A DNA stretch of 53,500 nucleotides from Mesostigma viride (GCA_009746045.1 RPFO01000348.1:2255189-2308688); one strand, 5' to 3'. Numbered from the stretch's first letter, positions 29,801-42,024 are shown. The notes: generated by a model from the letters alone, not told the origin. Numbers and translations: made by a program.

Positions 29801-32517
29801 TTTTTCTTTGACATCCATGTACGTAGACGGGCCATGATGACACCATGGGAGCCTGAATCCTCATCATTAATTACATAAATGCCATTCATGTACGTAGACG
29901 GGCCATGATGACACCATGGGAGCCTGAATCCTCCTCATTAATTACATAAATGCCAACCATGTACGTAGACAAGCCATGATGACACCACAGGCCTGAATCC
30001 TCATCATTAATTACATACATGCCATCCATGTACGTAGACAGGCCATGATGACACCATGGGAGCCTGAATCCTCATCATTAATTACATAAATGCCAACCAT
30101 GTACGTAGACGGGCCATGATGACACCATGGGAGCCTGAATCCTCATCATTTTTTTTATGAGACATCCATGTACGTAGACGGGCCATGATGACACCATGGG
30201 AGGCTGAATCCTCATCATTTACTATTCCTTGACATCCATGTACGTAGGCCAGCCATGGAGACACCATGGGAGCCTGAATCCTCCTCATTAATTACAGAAA
30301 TGTTAACCATGTACGTAGACAAGCCATGATGACCCCATGGGAGCCTGAATCCTCATCATTAATTACATAAATGCCATCCATGTACGTAGACGGGCCATGA
30401 TGACACCATGGGAGCCTGAATCCTCATCATTAATTACATACATGCCATCCATGTACGTAGACAGGCCATGATGACACCATGGGAGCCTGAATCCTCATCA
30501 TTTTTTTTTCTTTGACATCCATGTACGTAGACGGGCCATGATGACACCATGGGAGCCTGAATCCTCATCATTAATTACATAAATGCCATTCATGTACGTA
30601 GACGGGCCATGATGACACCATGGGAGCCTGAATTCTCATCATTTACTATTCCTTGACATCCATGTACGTAGGCCAGCCATGGAGACAACATGGGAGCCTG
30701 AATCCTCATCATTAATTATATAAATGCCAACCATGTACGTAGACGAGCCATGATGACCCCATGGGAGCCTGAATCCTCATCATTAATTACATAAATGCCA
30801 TCCATGTACGTAGACGGGCCATGATGACACCATGGGAGCCTGAATCCTCATTATTATATACAAAAATGCCATCCATGTACGTACACGGGCAATGATGACA
30901 CCATGGGAGCCTGAATCCTCATCATTAATTACATAAATGCCATTCATGTACGTAGACGGGCCACGATGACACCATGGGAGCCTGAATCCTCATCATTAAT
31001 TACATAAATGCCATTCATGTACGTAGACGGGCCATGATGACACCATGGGAGCCTGAATTCTCATCATTTACTATTCCTTGACATCCATGTACGTAGGCCA
31101 GCCATGGAGACACCATGGGAGCCTGAATCCTCCTCATTAATTACATAAATGCCAACCATGTACGTAGACAAGCCATGATGACCCCATGGGAGCCTGAATC
31201 CTCATCATTAATTACATAAATGCCATCCATGTACGTAGACGGGCCATGATGACACCATGGGAGCCTGAATCCTCATTATTATATACAAAAATGCCATCCA
31301 TGTACGTACACGGGCAATGATGACACCATGGGAGCCTGAATCCTCATCATTAATTACATAAATGCCATTCATGTACGTAGACATGACATGATGACACCAT
31401 GGGAGCCTGAATCCTCATCATTAATTACATACATGCCATCCATGTACGTACACGGGCCATGATGACACCATGGGAGCCTGAATCCTCATCATTTTTTTTT
31501 CTTTGACATCCATGTACGTAGACGGGCCATGATGACACCATGGGAGCCTGAATCCTCATCATTAATTACATACATGCCATCCATGTACGTAGGCCAGCCA
31601 TGATGACACCATGGGAGCCTGAATCCTCATCATTTACTATTCCTTGACATCCATGTACGTAGGCCAGCCATGGAGACACCATGGGAGCCTGAATCCTCAT
31701 CATTAATTACATAAATGCCATTCATGTACGTAGACATGACATGATGACACCATGGGAGCCTGAATCCTCATCATTAATTACATACATGCCATCCATGTAC
31801 GTACACGGGCCATGATGACACCATGGGAGCCTGAATCCTCATCATTTTTTTTTCTTTGACATCCATGTACGTAGACGGGCCATGATGACACCATGGGAGC
31901 CTGAATCCTCATCATTAATTACATACATGCCATCCATGTACGTAGGCCAGCCATGATGACACCATGGGAGCCTGAATCCTCATCATTTACTATTCCTTGA
32001 CATCCATGTACGTAGGCCAGCCATGGAGACACCATGGGAGCCTGAATCCTCCTCATGAATTACATAAATGCCAACCATGTACGTAGACAAGCCATGATGA
32101 CACCATGGGAGCCTGAATCCTCATCATTTATTATTCCTTGACATCCATGTACGTAGACGGGCCATGATGACACCATGGGAGCCTGAATCCTCATCATTAA
32201 TTACATAAATGCCAACCATGTACGTAGGTCTACGGGCCATGATGACACCATGGGAGCCTGAATCCTCATCATTTATAACATAAATGCCAACAACACGTAG
32301 ATGGGCCATGATGACACCATGGGAGCCTGAATCCTCATCATTTATGACATAAATGCCATTCATGTACGTAGGCCAGCCATGATGACACCATGGGAGCCTG
32401 AATCCTCATCATTAATTACATACATGCCATCCATGTACGTACACGGGCCATGATGACACCATGGGAGCCTGAATCCTCATCATTTTTTTTTCTTTGACAT
32501 CCATGTACGTAGACGGG

Positions 32518-32940
32518 GTTTTCACCTTTGCGGAGTGTCTGATCAGAATATACGCTTGGCTGATTTCGATAGTACCGGCTACGCCCCCTTCTAAAGAAGG
32601 ATTCAGCCGTGTTCAGCCCGTCTCACGGTGCGAGACTGAACAAGTCTCGCGTGCAGACACGTGTGTAGTACTCCTACACACAGATCTCGAGTGATTTATC
32701 TAGTACCAAATCCGAAAGGCTTGCATCACTCCCCGGACAGGAGAACTTTTGCGGATGACTGTAGGTGTAAGTTGGCGATGCCATGGTAACCGGAGACGTC
32801 CGTCCTATAGTCAGCAAAATTGGTGCGAGAGGTCCCCAGTTCGATTCCGGTCGGATTCATTTGCAGATCGCGTTTTCCGCGTTTTCCGCGGCCCGGCACT
32901 GAACGCAAAGGTTTTCACCTTTGCGGAGTGTCTGATCAGA
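32518..32940 (+). mobile_element. 423-bp tRNA-derived element with 30-bp terminal direct repeats
   Basis: The ends are identical 30-bp direct repeats (32518-32547 and 32911-32940, starting GTTTTCACC and ending GATCAGA). The target duplication is GTAGACGGG (32509-32517 and 32941-32949). Inside, GTCCTATAGTCAGC (about 32,802) resembles a pol III A box and AGTTCGATTCC (32838-32848) a B box, at tRNA-like spacing. It looks like a SINE, or a very small terminal-repeat element that has captured a tRNA-like region. No protein is encoded. Confidence 0.7.
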
Positions 32941-34379
32941 GTAGACGGGCCATGATGACACCATGGGAGCCTGAATCCTCATCATTAATTACATAAATGC
33001 CATTCATGTACGTAGACGGGCCATGATGACACCATGGGAGCCTGAATCCTCCTCATTAATTACTTAAATGCCAACCATGTACGTAGACAAGCCATGATGA
33101 CACCACAGGCCTGAATCCTCATCATTAATTACATACATGCCATCCATGTACGTAGACAGGCCATGATGACACCATGGGAGCCTGAATCCTCATCATTTAC
33201 TATTCCTTGACATCCATGTACGTAGGCCAGCCATGGAGACACCATGGGAGCCTGAATCCTCCTCATTAATTACAGAAATGTTAACCATGTACGTAGACAA
33301 GCCATGATGACCCCATGGGAGCCTGAATCCTCATCATTAATTACATAAATGCCATCCATGTACGTAGACGGGCCATGATGACACCATGGGAGCCTGAATC
33401 CTCATCATTAATTACATACATGCCATCGATGTACGTACACGGGCCATGATGACACCATGGGAGCCTGAATCCTCATCATTTTTTTTTCTTTGACATCCAT
33501 GTACGTACACGGGCCATGATGACACCATGGGAGCCTGAATCCTCATCATTAATTACATAAATGCCATTCATGTACGTAGACGGGCCATGATGACACCATG
33601 GGAGCCTGAATTCTCATCATTTACTATTCCTTGACATCCATGTACGTAGGCCAGCCATGGAGACAACATGGGAGCCTGAATCCTCATCATTAATTACATA
33701 AATGCCAACCATGTACGTAGACAAGCCATGATGACCCCATGGGAGCCTGAATCCTCATCATTAATTACATAAATGCCATCCATGTACGTAGACGGGCCAT
33801 GATGACACCATGGGAGCCTGAATCCTCATTATTATATACAAAAATGCCATCCATGTACGTACACGGGCAATGATGACACCATGGGAGCCTGAATCCTCAT
33901 CATTAATTACATAAATGCCATTCATGTACGTTGACGGGCCATGATGACACCATGGGAGCCTGAATCCTCATCATTAATTACATAAATGCCATTCATGTAC
34001 GTAGACGGGCCATGATGACACCATGGGAGCCTGAATTCTCATCATTTACTATTCCTTGACATCCATGTACGTAGGCCAGCCATGGAGACACCATGGGAGC
34101 CTGAATCCTCCTCATTAATTACATAAATGCCAACCATGTACGTAGACGGGCCATGATGACCCCATAGTTATTATAAATAGTGACGGAACCTTTTTGCCAC
34201 TTGGGCAATTAGGTCCGTCACTATTTATCCGGCGAAAACCACTCGCCGGCATCTATTCCGCGTTAAGTTCACGTGAACGTGGCGCGGAATTGATGCCGGC
34301 GAGTGGTTTTCGCCGGATAAATAGTGACGGACCTAATTGCCCAAGTGGCAAAAAGGTTCCGTCACTATTTATAATAACT

Positions 34380-34577
34380 AAAACGTCGTAGTGTGGGGGC
34401 CGATATCTATCGTACCGCTAAGGCCTACTGCAGTACCGAATCTCGCCTTAACGATATTCCAACCGGGCATATTTTCCCTTCTGGCACTTTCGTTTGGCCT
34501 TCTGGTATCAATTCCTTCCGGTATTCGGAAATACCCGTGTCACCACAGGGATTCGAACCCCCGACTTACGAGGTCTT
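34380..34577 (-). repeat. tRNA-Thr(CGT)-like 3'-half segment, reverse copy
   Basis: Appears to be the exact reverse complement of 34792-34989, with the B box on the minus strand near 34,550-34,560. Confidence 0.6.
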
Positions 34578-34791
34578 AGTTATTATAAATAGTGACGGAA
34601 CCTTTTTGCCACTTGGGCAATTAGGTCCGTCACTATTTATCCGGCGAAAACCACTCGCCGGCATCTATTCCGCGTTAAGTTCACGTGAACGTGGCGCGGA
34701 ATTGATGCCGGCGAGTGGTTTTCGCCGGATAAATAGTGACGGACCTAATTGCCCAAGTGGCAAAAAGGTTCCGTCACTATTTATAATAACT

Positions 34792-34989
34792 AAGACCTCG
34801 TAAGTCGGGGGTTCGAATCCCTGTGGTGACACGGGTATTTCCGAATACCGGAAGGAATTGATACCAGAAGGCCAAACGAAAGTGCCAGAAGGGAAAATAT
34901 GCCCGGTTGGAATATCGTTAAGGCGAGATTCGGTACTGCAGTAGGCCTTAGCGGTACGATAGATATCGGCCCCCACACTACGACGTTTT
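34792..34989 (+). repeat. tRNA-Thr(CGT)-like 3'-half segment, forward copy
   Basis: Anticodon stem-loop GACCTCGTAAGTC at 34794-34806, short variable region, and B box GGTTCGAATCC at 34810-34820, then about 165 bp of unrelated tail. The 5' half of the tRNA (D arm, A box) is missing, so this is not a functional tRNA gene. Confidence 0.6.
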
Positions 34990-36640
34990 AGTTATTATAA
35001 ATAGTGACGGAACCTTTTTGCCACTTGGGCAATTAGGTCCGTCACTATTTATCCGGCGAAAACCACTCGCCGGCATCAATTCCGCGCCACGTTCACGTGA
35101 ACTTAACGCGGAATAGATGCCGGCGAGTGGTTTTCGCCGGATAAATAGTGACGGACCTAATTGCCCAAGTGGCAAAAAGGTTCCGTCACTATTTATAATA
35201 ACTCCCATGGGAGCCTGAATCCTCATCATTTTTTTTATGAGACATCCATGTACGTAGGCCAGCCATGATGACACCATGGGAGCCTGAATCCTCATCATTT
35301 TTTTTTCTTTGACATCCATGTACGTAGACGGGCCATGATGACCCCATGGGAGCCTGAATCCTCATCATTAATTACATAAATGCCATCCATGTACGTAGAC
35401 GGGCCATGATGACACCATGGGAGCCTGAATCCTCATTATTATATACAAAAATGCCATCCATGTACGTACACGGGCAATGATGACACCATGGGAGCCTGAA
35501 TCCTCATCATTAATTACATAAATGCCATTCATGTACGTAGACATGACATGATGACACCATGGGAGCCTGAATCCTCATCATTAATTACATACATGCCATC
35601 CATGTACGTACACGGGCCATGATGACACCATGGGAGCCTGAATCCTCATCATTTTTTTTTCTTTGACATCCATGTACGTAGACGGGCCATGATGACACCA
35701 TGGGAGCCTGAATCCTCATCATTAATTACATACATGCCATCCATGTACGTAGGCCAGCCATGATGACACCATGGGAGCCTGAATCCTCATCATTTACTAT
35801 TCCTTGACATCCATGTACGTAGGCCAGCCATGGAGACACCATGGGAGCCTGAATCCTCATCATTAATTACATAAATGCCATTCATGTACGTAGACATGAC
35901 ATGATGACACCATGGGAGCCTGAATCCTCATCATTAATTACATACATGCCATCCATGTACGTACACGGGCCATGATGACACCATGGGAGCCTGAATCCTC
36001 ATCATTTTTTTTTCTTTGACATCCATGTACGTAGACGGGCCATGATGACACCATGGGAGCCTGAATCCTCATCATTAATTACATACATGCCATCCATGTA
36101 CGTAGGCCAGCCATGATGACACCATGGGAGCCTGAATCCTCATCATTTACTATTCCTTGACATCCATGTACGTAGGCCAGCCATGGAGACACCATGGGAG
36201 CCTGAATCCTCCTCATGAATTACATAAATGCCAACCATGTACGTAGACAAGCCATGATGACACCATGGGAGCCTGAATCCTCATCATTTACTATTCCTTG
36301 ACATCCATGTACGTAGACGGGCCATGATGACACCATGGGAGCCTGAATCCTCATCATTAATTACATACATGCCATCCATGTACGTAGGCCAGCCATGATG
36401 ACACCAATGGAGCCTGAATCCTCATCATTAATTACATACATGCCATCCATGTACGTAGACAAGCCATGATGACACCATGGGAGCCTGAATCCTCATCATT
36501 AATTACATAAATGCCAACCATGTACGTAGACGGGCCATGATGACACCATGGGAGCCTGAATCCTCATCATTTTTTTTATGAAACATCCATGTACGTAGGC
36601 CAGCCATGATGACACCATGGGAGCCTGAATCCTCATCATT

Positions 36641-36650
36641 TTTCATTCAG
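36641..36650. other. Inversion point of the satellite
   Basis: The array switches from CCTGAATCCTCATCATTTTT to CATTCAGGCTCCCATGG within about ten bases, with a truncated unit at the joint. Left of it are about 19 kb of direct-orientation array (with insertions); right of it, 2.8 kb in the opposite orientation. Confidence 0.85.
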
Positions 36651-39600
36651 GCTCCCATGGTGTCATCATGGCCCGTCTACGTACATGGATGGCATGTATG
36701 TAATTAATGATGAGGATTCAGGCTCCCATGGTGTCATCATGGCTGGCCTACGTACATGGATGTCAAAGAAAAAAAAAGGCGCGGGATTTCAGCCTCCCAT
36801 GGTGTCATCATGGCCCGTCTACGTACATGGATGTCTCATAAAAAAAAAGATGAGGATTCAGGCTCCCATGGTGTCATCATGGCCCGTCTACGTACATGGT
36901 TGGCATTTATGTAATTAATGATGAGGATTCAGGCTCCCATGGTGTCATCATGGCCCGTCTACGTACATGGATGTCAAGGAATAGTAAATGATGAGGATTC
37001 AGGCTCCCATGGTGTCATCATGGCTTGTCTACGTACATGGTTGGCATTTATGTAATTAACGAGGAGGATTCAGGCTCCCATGGTGTCTCCATGGCTGGCC
37101 TACGTACATGGATGTCTCATAAAAAAAATGATGAGGATTCAGGCTCCCATGGTGTCATCATGGCCCGTGTACGTACATGGATGGCATGTATGTAATTAAT
37201 GATGAGGATTCAGGCTCCCATGGTGTCATCATGGCTGGCCTACGTACATGAATGGCATTTATGTCATAAATGATGAGGATTCAGGCTCCCATGGTGTCAT
37301 CATGGCCCATCTACGTGTTGTTGGCATTTATGTTATAAATGATGAGGATTCAGGCTCCCATGGTGTCATCATGGCCCGTAGACCTACGTACATGGTTGGC
37401 ATTTATGTAATTAATGATGAGGATTCAGGCTCCCATGGTGTCATCATGGCCCGTCTACGTACATGGATGTCAAGGAATAGTAAATGATGAGGATTCAGGC
37501 TCCCATGGTGTCATCATCGCCTGTGTACGTACATGGATGGCATTTATGTAATTAATGATGAGGATTCAGGCTCCCATGGTGTCATCATGGCTTGTCTACG
37601 TACATGGTTGGCATTTATGTAATTAATGAGGAGGATTCAGGCTCCCATGGTGTCTCCATGGCTGGCCTACGTACATGGTTGGCATTTATGTAATTCATGA
37701 GGAGGATTTAGGCTCCCATGGTGTCATCATGGCTGGCCTACGTACATGGATGGCATGTACTTTTTTAATGATGAGGATTCAGGCTCCCATGGTGTCATCA
37801 TGGCCCGTCTACGTACATGAATGGCATTTATGTAATTAATGATGAGGATTCAGGCTCCCATGGTGTCATCATGGCCCGTCTACGTACATGGATGGCATTT
37901 ATGTAATTAATGATGAGGATTCAGGCTCCCATGGGGTCATCATGGCTTGTCTACCTACATGGTTGGCATTTATGTAATTAATGAGGAGGATTCAGGCTCC
38001 CATGGTGTCATCATGGCTGGCCTACGTACATGGATGTCAAAGAAAAAAAAATGATGAGGATTCAGGCTCCCATGGTGTCATCATGGCTGGCCTACGTATG
38101 TACATGGATGTCTCATTAAAAAAATGATGAGGATTCAGGCTCCCATGGTGTCATCATGGCTTGTCTACCTACATTGTTGGCATGTATGTAATTAATGATG
38201 AGGATTCAGGCTCCCATGGTGTCATCATGGCCCGTCTACGTACATGGATGTCAAAGAAAAAAAAATGACGAGGATTCAGGCTCCCATGGTGTCATCATGG
38301 CTGGCCTACGTACATGGATGTCTCATAAAAAAAATGATGAGGATTCAGGCTCCCATGGTGTCATCATGGCCCGTCTACGTACATGGTTGGCATTTATGTA
38401 ATTAATGATGAGGATTCAGGCTCCCATGGTGTCATCATGGCCTGTCTACGTACATGGATGGCATGTATGTATTTAATGATGAGGATTCAGGCTCCCATGG
38501 TGTCATCATGGCTGGCCTACGTACATGGATGTCAAAGAAAAAAAAATGATGAGGATTCAGGCTCCCATGGTGTCATCATGGCTGGCCTACGTATGTACAT
38601 GGATGTCTCATTAAAAAAATGATGAGGATTCAGGCTCCCATGGTGTCATCATGGCTTGTCTACCTACATTGTTGGCATGTATGTAATTAATGATGAGGAT
38701 TCAGGCTCCCATGGTGTCATCATGGCCCGTCTACGTACATGGATGTCAAAGAAAAAAAAATGACGAGGATTCAGGCTCCCATGGTGTCATCATGGCTGGC
38801 CTACGTACATGGATGTCTCATAAAAAAAATGATGAGGATTCAGGCTCCCATGGTGTCATCATGGCCCGTCTACGTACATGGTTGGCATTTATGTAATTAA
38901 TGATGAGGATTCAGGCTCCCATGGTGTCATCATGGCCTGTCTACGTACATGGATGGCATGTATGTATTTAATGATGAGGATTCAGGCTCCCATGGTGTCA
39001 TCATGGCTGGCCTACGTACATGGATGTCTCAGAAAAAAAATGATGAGGATTCAGGCTCCCATGGTGTCATCATGGCTGGCCTACGTACATGGATGTCTCA
39101 TAAAATAAATGATGAGGATTCAGGCTCCCGTGGTGTCATTATGGCCCGTCTACGTGTTGTTGGCATGTATGAAATTAATGATGAGGATTCAGGCTCCCAT
39201 AGTGTCATCATGGCTGGCCTACGTACATGGTTGGCATTTATGTATTTAATGATGAGGATTCAGGCTCCCATGGTGTCATCATTGCCCGTGTATGTACATG
39301 GTTGGCATTTATGTAATTAATGATGAGGATTCAGGCTCCATTGGTGTCATCATGGCCCGTCTACGTACATGGGTGGCATTTATGTATTTATTGATGAGGA
39401 TTTAGGCTCCCATGGGGTCATCATGGCTTGTCTACGTACATGGAGTCATATTGATTCATGGAACAATGAGATACCATTCTTAATTGAAAATTGTTCTTGA
39501 TACTTTCACATGCATGCTCGGAATCGTGAATTTGTGCGGGTTTCCATGATGACAATCCTCATTGAATTCTTGAGCACACAATATTGAGCAATTTAGGGGC

Positions 39601-39678
39601 ACTTCGGCAATGTTGACCATTTTCATTCATGATAAAATTAACATTTAATGCAATAAACATTTAATGCAATAAACATAA

Positions 39679-39943
39679 TAGGTCACATATTGCGTGAGAG
39701 AAAGAATCTAGATCTAGTTAATCACTACGCCATGAGCCAAGAAACCTAGACAGTGGCAGGTTTATATCTCAACGTAGCTCCTGCCACCTGGCCAAGAAAA
39801 AACTGGCCAAAGCTTTGGCCACGACTGATCCGGATCAGGCCGCACCGGCCTCAAAAGGTTTGTCACGTGAACCCAATAACCTAGCTATAGCGGCTACCCT
39901 TCCATCTCACTATAAAGAAACTATGTTCAGAGAACCACGATTC
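39679..39943 (-). repeat. Terminal direct repeat of YR element 2 (3' copy)
   Basis: 265 bp, matching 49834-50098 in the same orientation; includes TCACTATAAAGAAA, a possible TATA-like box. Confidence 0.8.
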
Positions 39944-40149
39944 TATTAACCGTGGAACTCCAGGGTAACCAGACTCTTTATTAAAACAATGAGTGGAGCA
40001 CATACAAAAGGCAGGCCACATCCCGGCCGCCGATGCTCATGGGAACACTTATTGCTTGGCAAAGGCTAGCCTTACCCTTATATCCCTCCCTGGCGATCCA
40101 TGCCAGGGGCAAAGAACCTAGCATAATGACAGAGAAATGAACAACCAAA
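39944..40149 (-). other. 3' non-coding region of YR element 2
   Basis: 206 bp between the recombinase stop and the 3' terminal repeat, the position of a B1 repeat. No second copy was found in the window. Confidence 0.45.
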
Positions 40150-41055
40150 TTAGGTGGAGGGCAATTTCAAAATAGCCCGCCAGGCCCGAGGGGGGCAGGC
40201 GGCCATGGCCCGAAGAATAACCTCAGGCAGCTGCACCTCCAAACTGCGGTGCAAGCCCACATAATGGGCAACCGTGGAGCTGCTAAGCCAGCGCCCCCGG
40301 CCCTGGATGTCCCCCATGCTGCGACCCGCGAGGAAATCGTGAGTGGCACCTCCATGCCGCAGCCCGTGAATGGTGAAAATCTGGGCGACCCCCAAGGCCT
40401 GACTCGCAGCCTGCCAAATGCGCCGGAATTGCGGGTAGGTGAAAGGGAACACGGCCTCCCAAGCGTGCTTACCCGCGATGCAGTGACGGAGGATGGTTTC
40501 AGACATCACATCTTCTACCACCACTGACTGAGTCTTGCCCTTAGAGGTCTTGGTAGACCTCAGCAGTAGGGCGCCCCGTTGAGCCGGCCCAAGCCGAACG
40601 TCAGGCTGGAGGCGCACATGGCCAACACGGAGGTTCAGCGCCTCCGAGATTCGCAGGTAATGGCGGAACACGATGACAACCAGCAGGCCCGCAAGGCGCT
40701 GACCTTGCATGACCATCGTGCTGGCAAGTGCAAACGCCGCCTCCCATGGAATGGGAGGAGGGGCACGGGGGGGCACAAGTGTTTTCCACCCAGCGAGGAC
40801 GCCACGGGCCAAGTCCCACCGCTTCACCATACCGGGATAATAAAGTTGCAACCCCATCAAGGCATTGACACACACTTGGCGGCTGTACCCCCGAAAATGA
40901 GCCCAGGCGACATACGCACAAAATGTCTCCTCAAGGGTGTCAGCTCGTGACGATGACCCGTCCGCCCGCCCACCAGCCTCCCACCAAGTCAAGAGGGAAT
41001 CAAGACCACGACGGTAGGCCAGCAAAGTAGCCGGCTTTACTTTCCCCTCTAGCAA
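40150..41055 (-). CDS. Tyrosine recombinase of YR element 2
   Basis: 301 aa from a TTG codon at 41055; the frame opens further upstream after a TAA. Catalytic set: R135 (YLRISEALNLR), H230-x-x-R233 (HGLRHGGAT), W256 and Y265 (AHYVG). It aligns along its length with the recombinase part of element 1 (LLEGKVKPATLLAYRR against LLEGTVNPVSTLPAYRR). Unlike in element 1 it is in the -1 frame relative to the RNase H ORF, which ends at 41049. It is expressed separately, by -1 frameshifting, or not at all. Confidence 0.8.
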   Translation of the reverse strand: MLEGKVKPATLLAYRRGLDSLLTWWEAGGRADGSSSRADTLEETFCAYVAWAHFRGYSRQVCVNALMGLQLYYPGMVKRWDLARGVLAGWKTLVPPRAPPPIPWEAAFALASTMVMQGQRLAGLLVVIVFRHYLRISEALNLRVGHVRLQPDVRLGPAQRGALLLRSTKTSKGKTQSVVVEDVMSETILRHCIAGKHAWEAVFPFTYPQFRRIWQAASQALGVAQIFTIHGLRHGGATHDFLAGRSMGDIQGRGRWLSSSTVAHYVGLHRSLEVQLPEVILRAMAACPPRAWRAILKLPST

Positions 41056-41741
41056 TGGAAGGTAGCTAACAGGTGCAGGGGCCCCGGGTTAGGATGGATG
41101 CCTTCCGCGGTCAGGTCGCGCACCCAGCCTGCCAAGAAAGTCGCCATGGATTGGCCGCGAGAAACGCCATCGGCTGGTTGAAGTGCACTCGGCGTCCACA
41201 CCCACTGGGAACGACTCCCCGTGGCGAGGGTCAGCGCGCACAAGCGGCGGCACTGCTTGTTGAGCTTGTGGGATGAGGACCGCCCCTTAGCCAAGCAGCC
41301 CAACGCCGCGGTGGAGTCCACCAACCTCACCACCCGCTTGCCTCGGTTTGCCAAGCTGCGCGCACTCCTCTCCACGCCCTTCACTGCAGCCCGCACCTCC
41401 TTCTCGTTGATGTGCATCCCCGGATCCCGCCAACGACTCCGGACCCCAACCCGCCATTGCTGGCTAGTGATTGCTTGTTGCGCCCGCGCGCTCAGTGGCC
41501 TAGGGCCAGCGTAGGCCACCTCACTTGGTATGAGCAAAGTCGGGTACCCCCGCACCTCTCGTGCCCTCGCCAGCTCCGTCACATCGCCCGGCTCCATGGT
41601 TGCGTACACGACACCTTGCCCGTAGGTGGACGCGTCAGATGCAACCACCTCACGGGCCAAAGGTGCGCTTCGGTCAACCCTTAGCATGGGAGCCAAGGCC
41701 AGGGCACACTCTAACTCCTCCCGCACCCCGGCCCACAGCAC
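41049..41741 (-). pseudogene. RNase H domain of YR element 2 with 2A-like end
   Basis: The 230-aa frame carries the RNase H acidic residues in VVASDAS, HINEKEV, VVRLVDST and the PAD of ALQPADGVSRG. It ends EGIHPNPGPLHLLATFHC: the 2A-like EGIHPNPGP (41079-41105) followed by nine residues and a stop. The upstream reverse-transcriptase thumb region is in another frame (41674-41970), so one base has been lost or gained near 41,750. Confidence 0.7.
41079..41105 (-). other. 2A-like motif EGIHPNPGP in YR element 2
   Basis: Same place as in element 1, just after RNase H. NPGP is kept, but the D of D(V/I)x is G here, which in known 2A peptides lowers activity. Confidence 0.5.
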
Positions 41742-41984
41742 CCAGGATCACTGCCCCCACCCTTGCAGGCTGATGAATTTGAAACATTGCTGCCAAATGG
41801 ACAAGCAGCTGCGGCTTAACATCTGCAGCCACAACCACCGCCCCAAGACGGCGGGCAGCCAGCCCCTCGGCCGTAGCTCGGCCTCGAGTGAGTATAGCCT
41901 GCGTGTGGGCGATCACAAGGTTGAGCTGCTTGACCGTTGGTTCCAGCACGCCGTTCCGTCGGTGCACCACCCCTAGGGCTTCTA
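41674..41984 (-). pseudogene. 3' part of the RT of YR element 2, after the nested insertion
   Basis: Reads EALGVVHRRNGVLEPTVKQL, matching QAVGVIHQRDGDVVPVPERV of element 1 (residues 371-390). It continues the RT frame that is cut at 47,232. Confidence 0.7.
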
Positions 41985-42024
41985 CAGTACCAACCCGCGG
42001 TAACGCAACTAGTTACGCAACAAT

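Larger units (their letters stand above)
34166..35203. mobile_element. Palindrome of palindromes with tRNA-Thr-like inserts
   Basis: Three 214-bp near-perfect palindromes (34166-34379, 34578-34791, 34990-35203) each begin AGTTATTATAAATAGTGACG. Between them are two 198-bp segments in opposite orientation, so the whole is a palindrome centred near 34,685. The third palindrome is inverted relative to the first two, judged by its asymmetric centre. Target duplication CCCAT (34161-34165 and 35204-35208). Each 198-bp segment starts with the 3' half of a tRNA: GACCTCGTAAGTC (anticodon stem-loop, CGT = Thr) and GGTTCGAATCC (B box). Confidence 0.75.
17280..39440. repeat. 71-bp satellite array with modular spacers
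   Basis: The core (about 53 bp) reads CCATGTACGTAGACGGGCCA, then TGATGACACCATGGGAG, then CCTGAATCCTCATCAT. Cores are separated by one of a few 16-20-bp cassettes: TTAATTACATAAATGCCAT, TTACTATTCCTTGACAT, a T-run plus CTTTGACAT, or a T-run plus ATGAGACAT. Orientation is uniform to about 36,640, then inverted to 39,440. Higher-order repeats are visible: the TACGTAGGTCTACGGGCC variant recurs about 2,685 bp apart (29,540 and 32,225), and a block of about 495 bp repeats at 38,195 and 38,690. Four mobile elements interrupt it. Unit length is not a multiple of three and frames rotate, so it is not coding. Confidence 0.9.

Noticed and set aside
34792-34830. Functional tRNA-Thr gene
   Set aside because: Only the anticodon arm and T arm remain; the 5' half is replaced by the palindrome.
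17246-39320. Many repeated-peptide frames (for example NDEDSGSHGVIM)
   Set aside because: They are translations of the satellite. The 71-bp period rotates the frame and spacer changes break it; there is no start context or codon signal.
17280-39440. CRISPR-like array (constant core with alternating spacers)
   Set aside because: Spacers are only a few recurring types, cores are degenerate, there are no cas genes, and the context is eukaryotic with introns and retrotransposons. It is a satellite.
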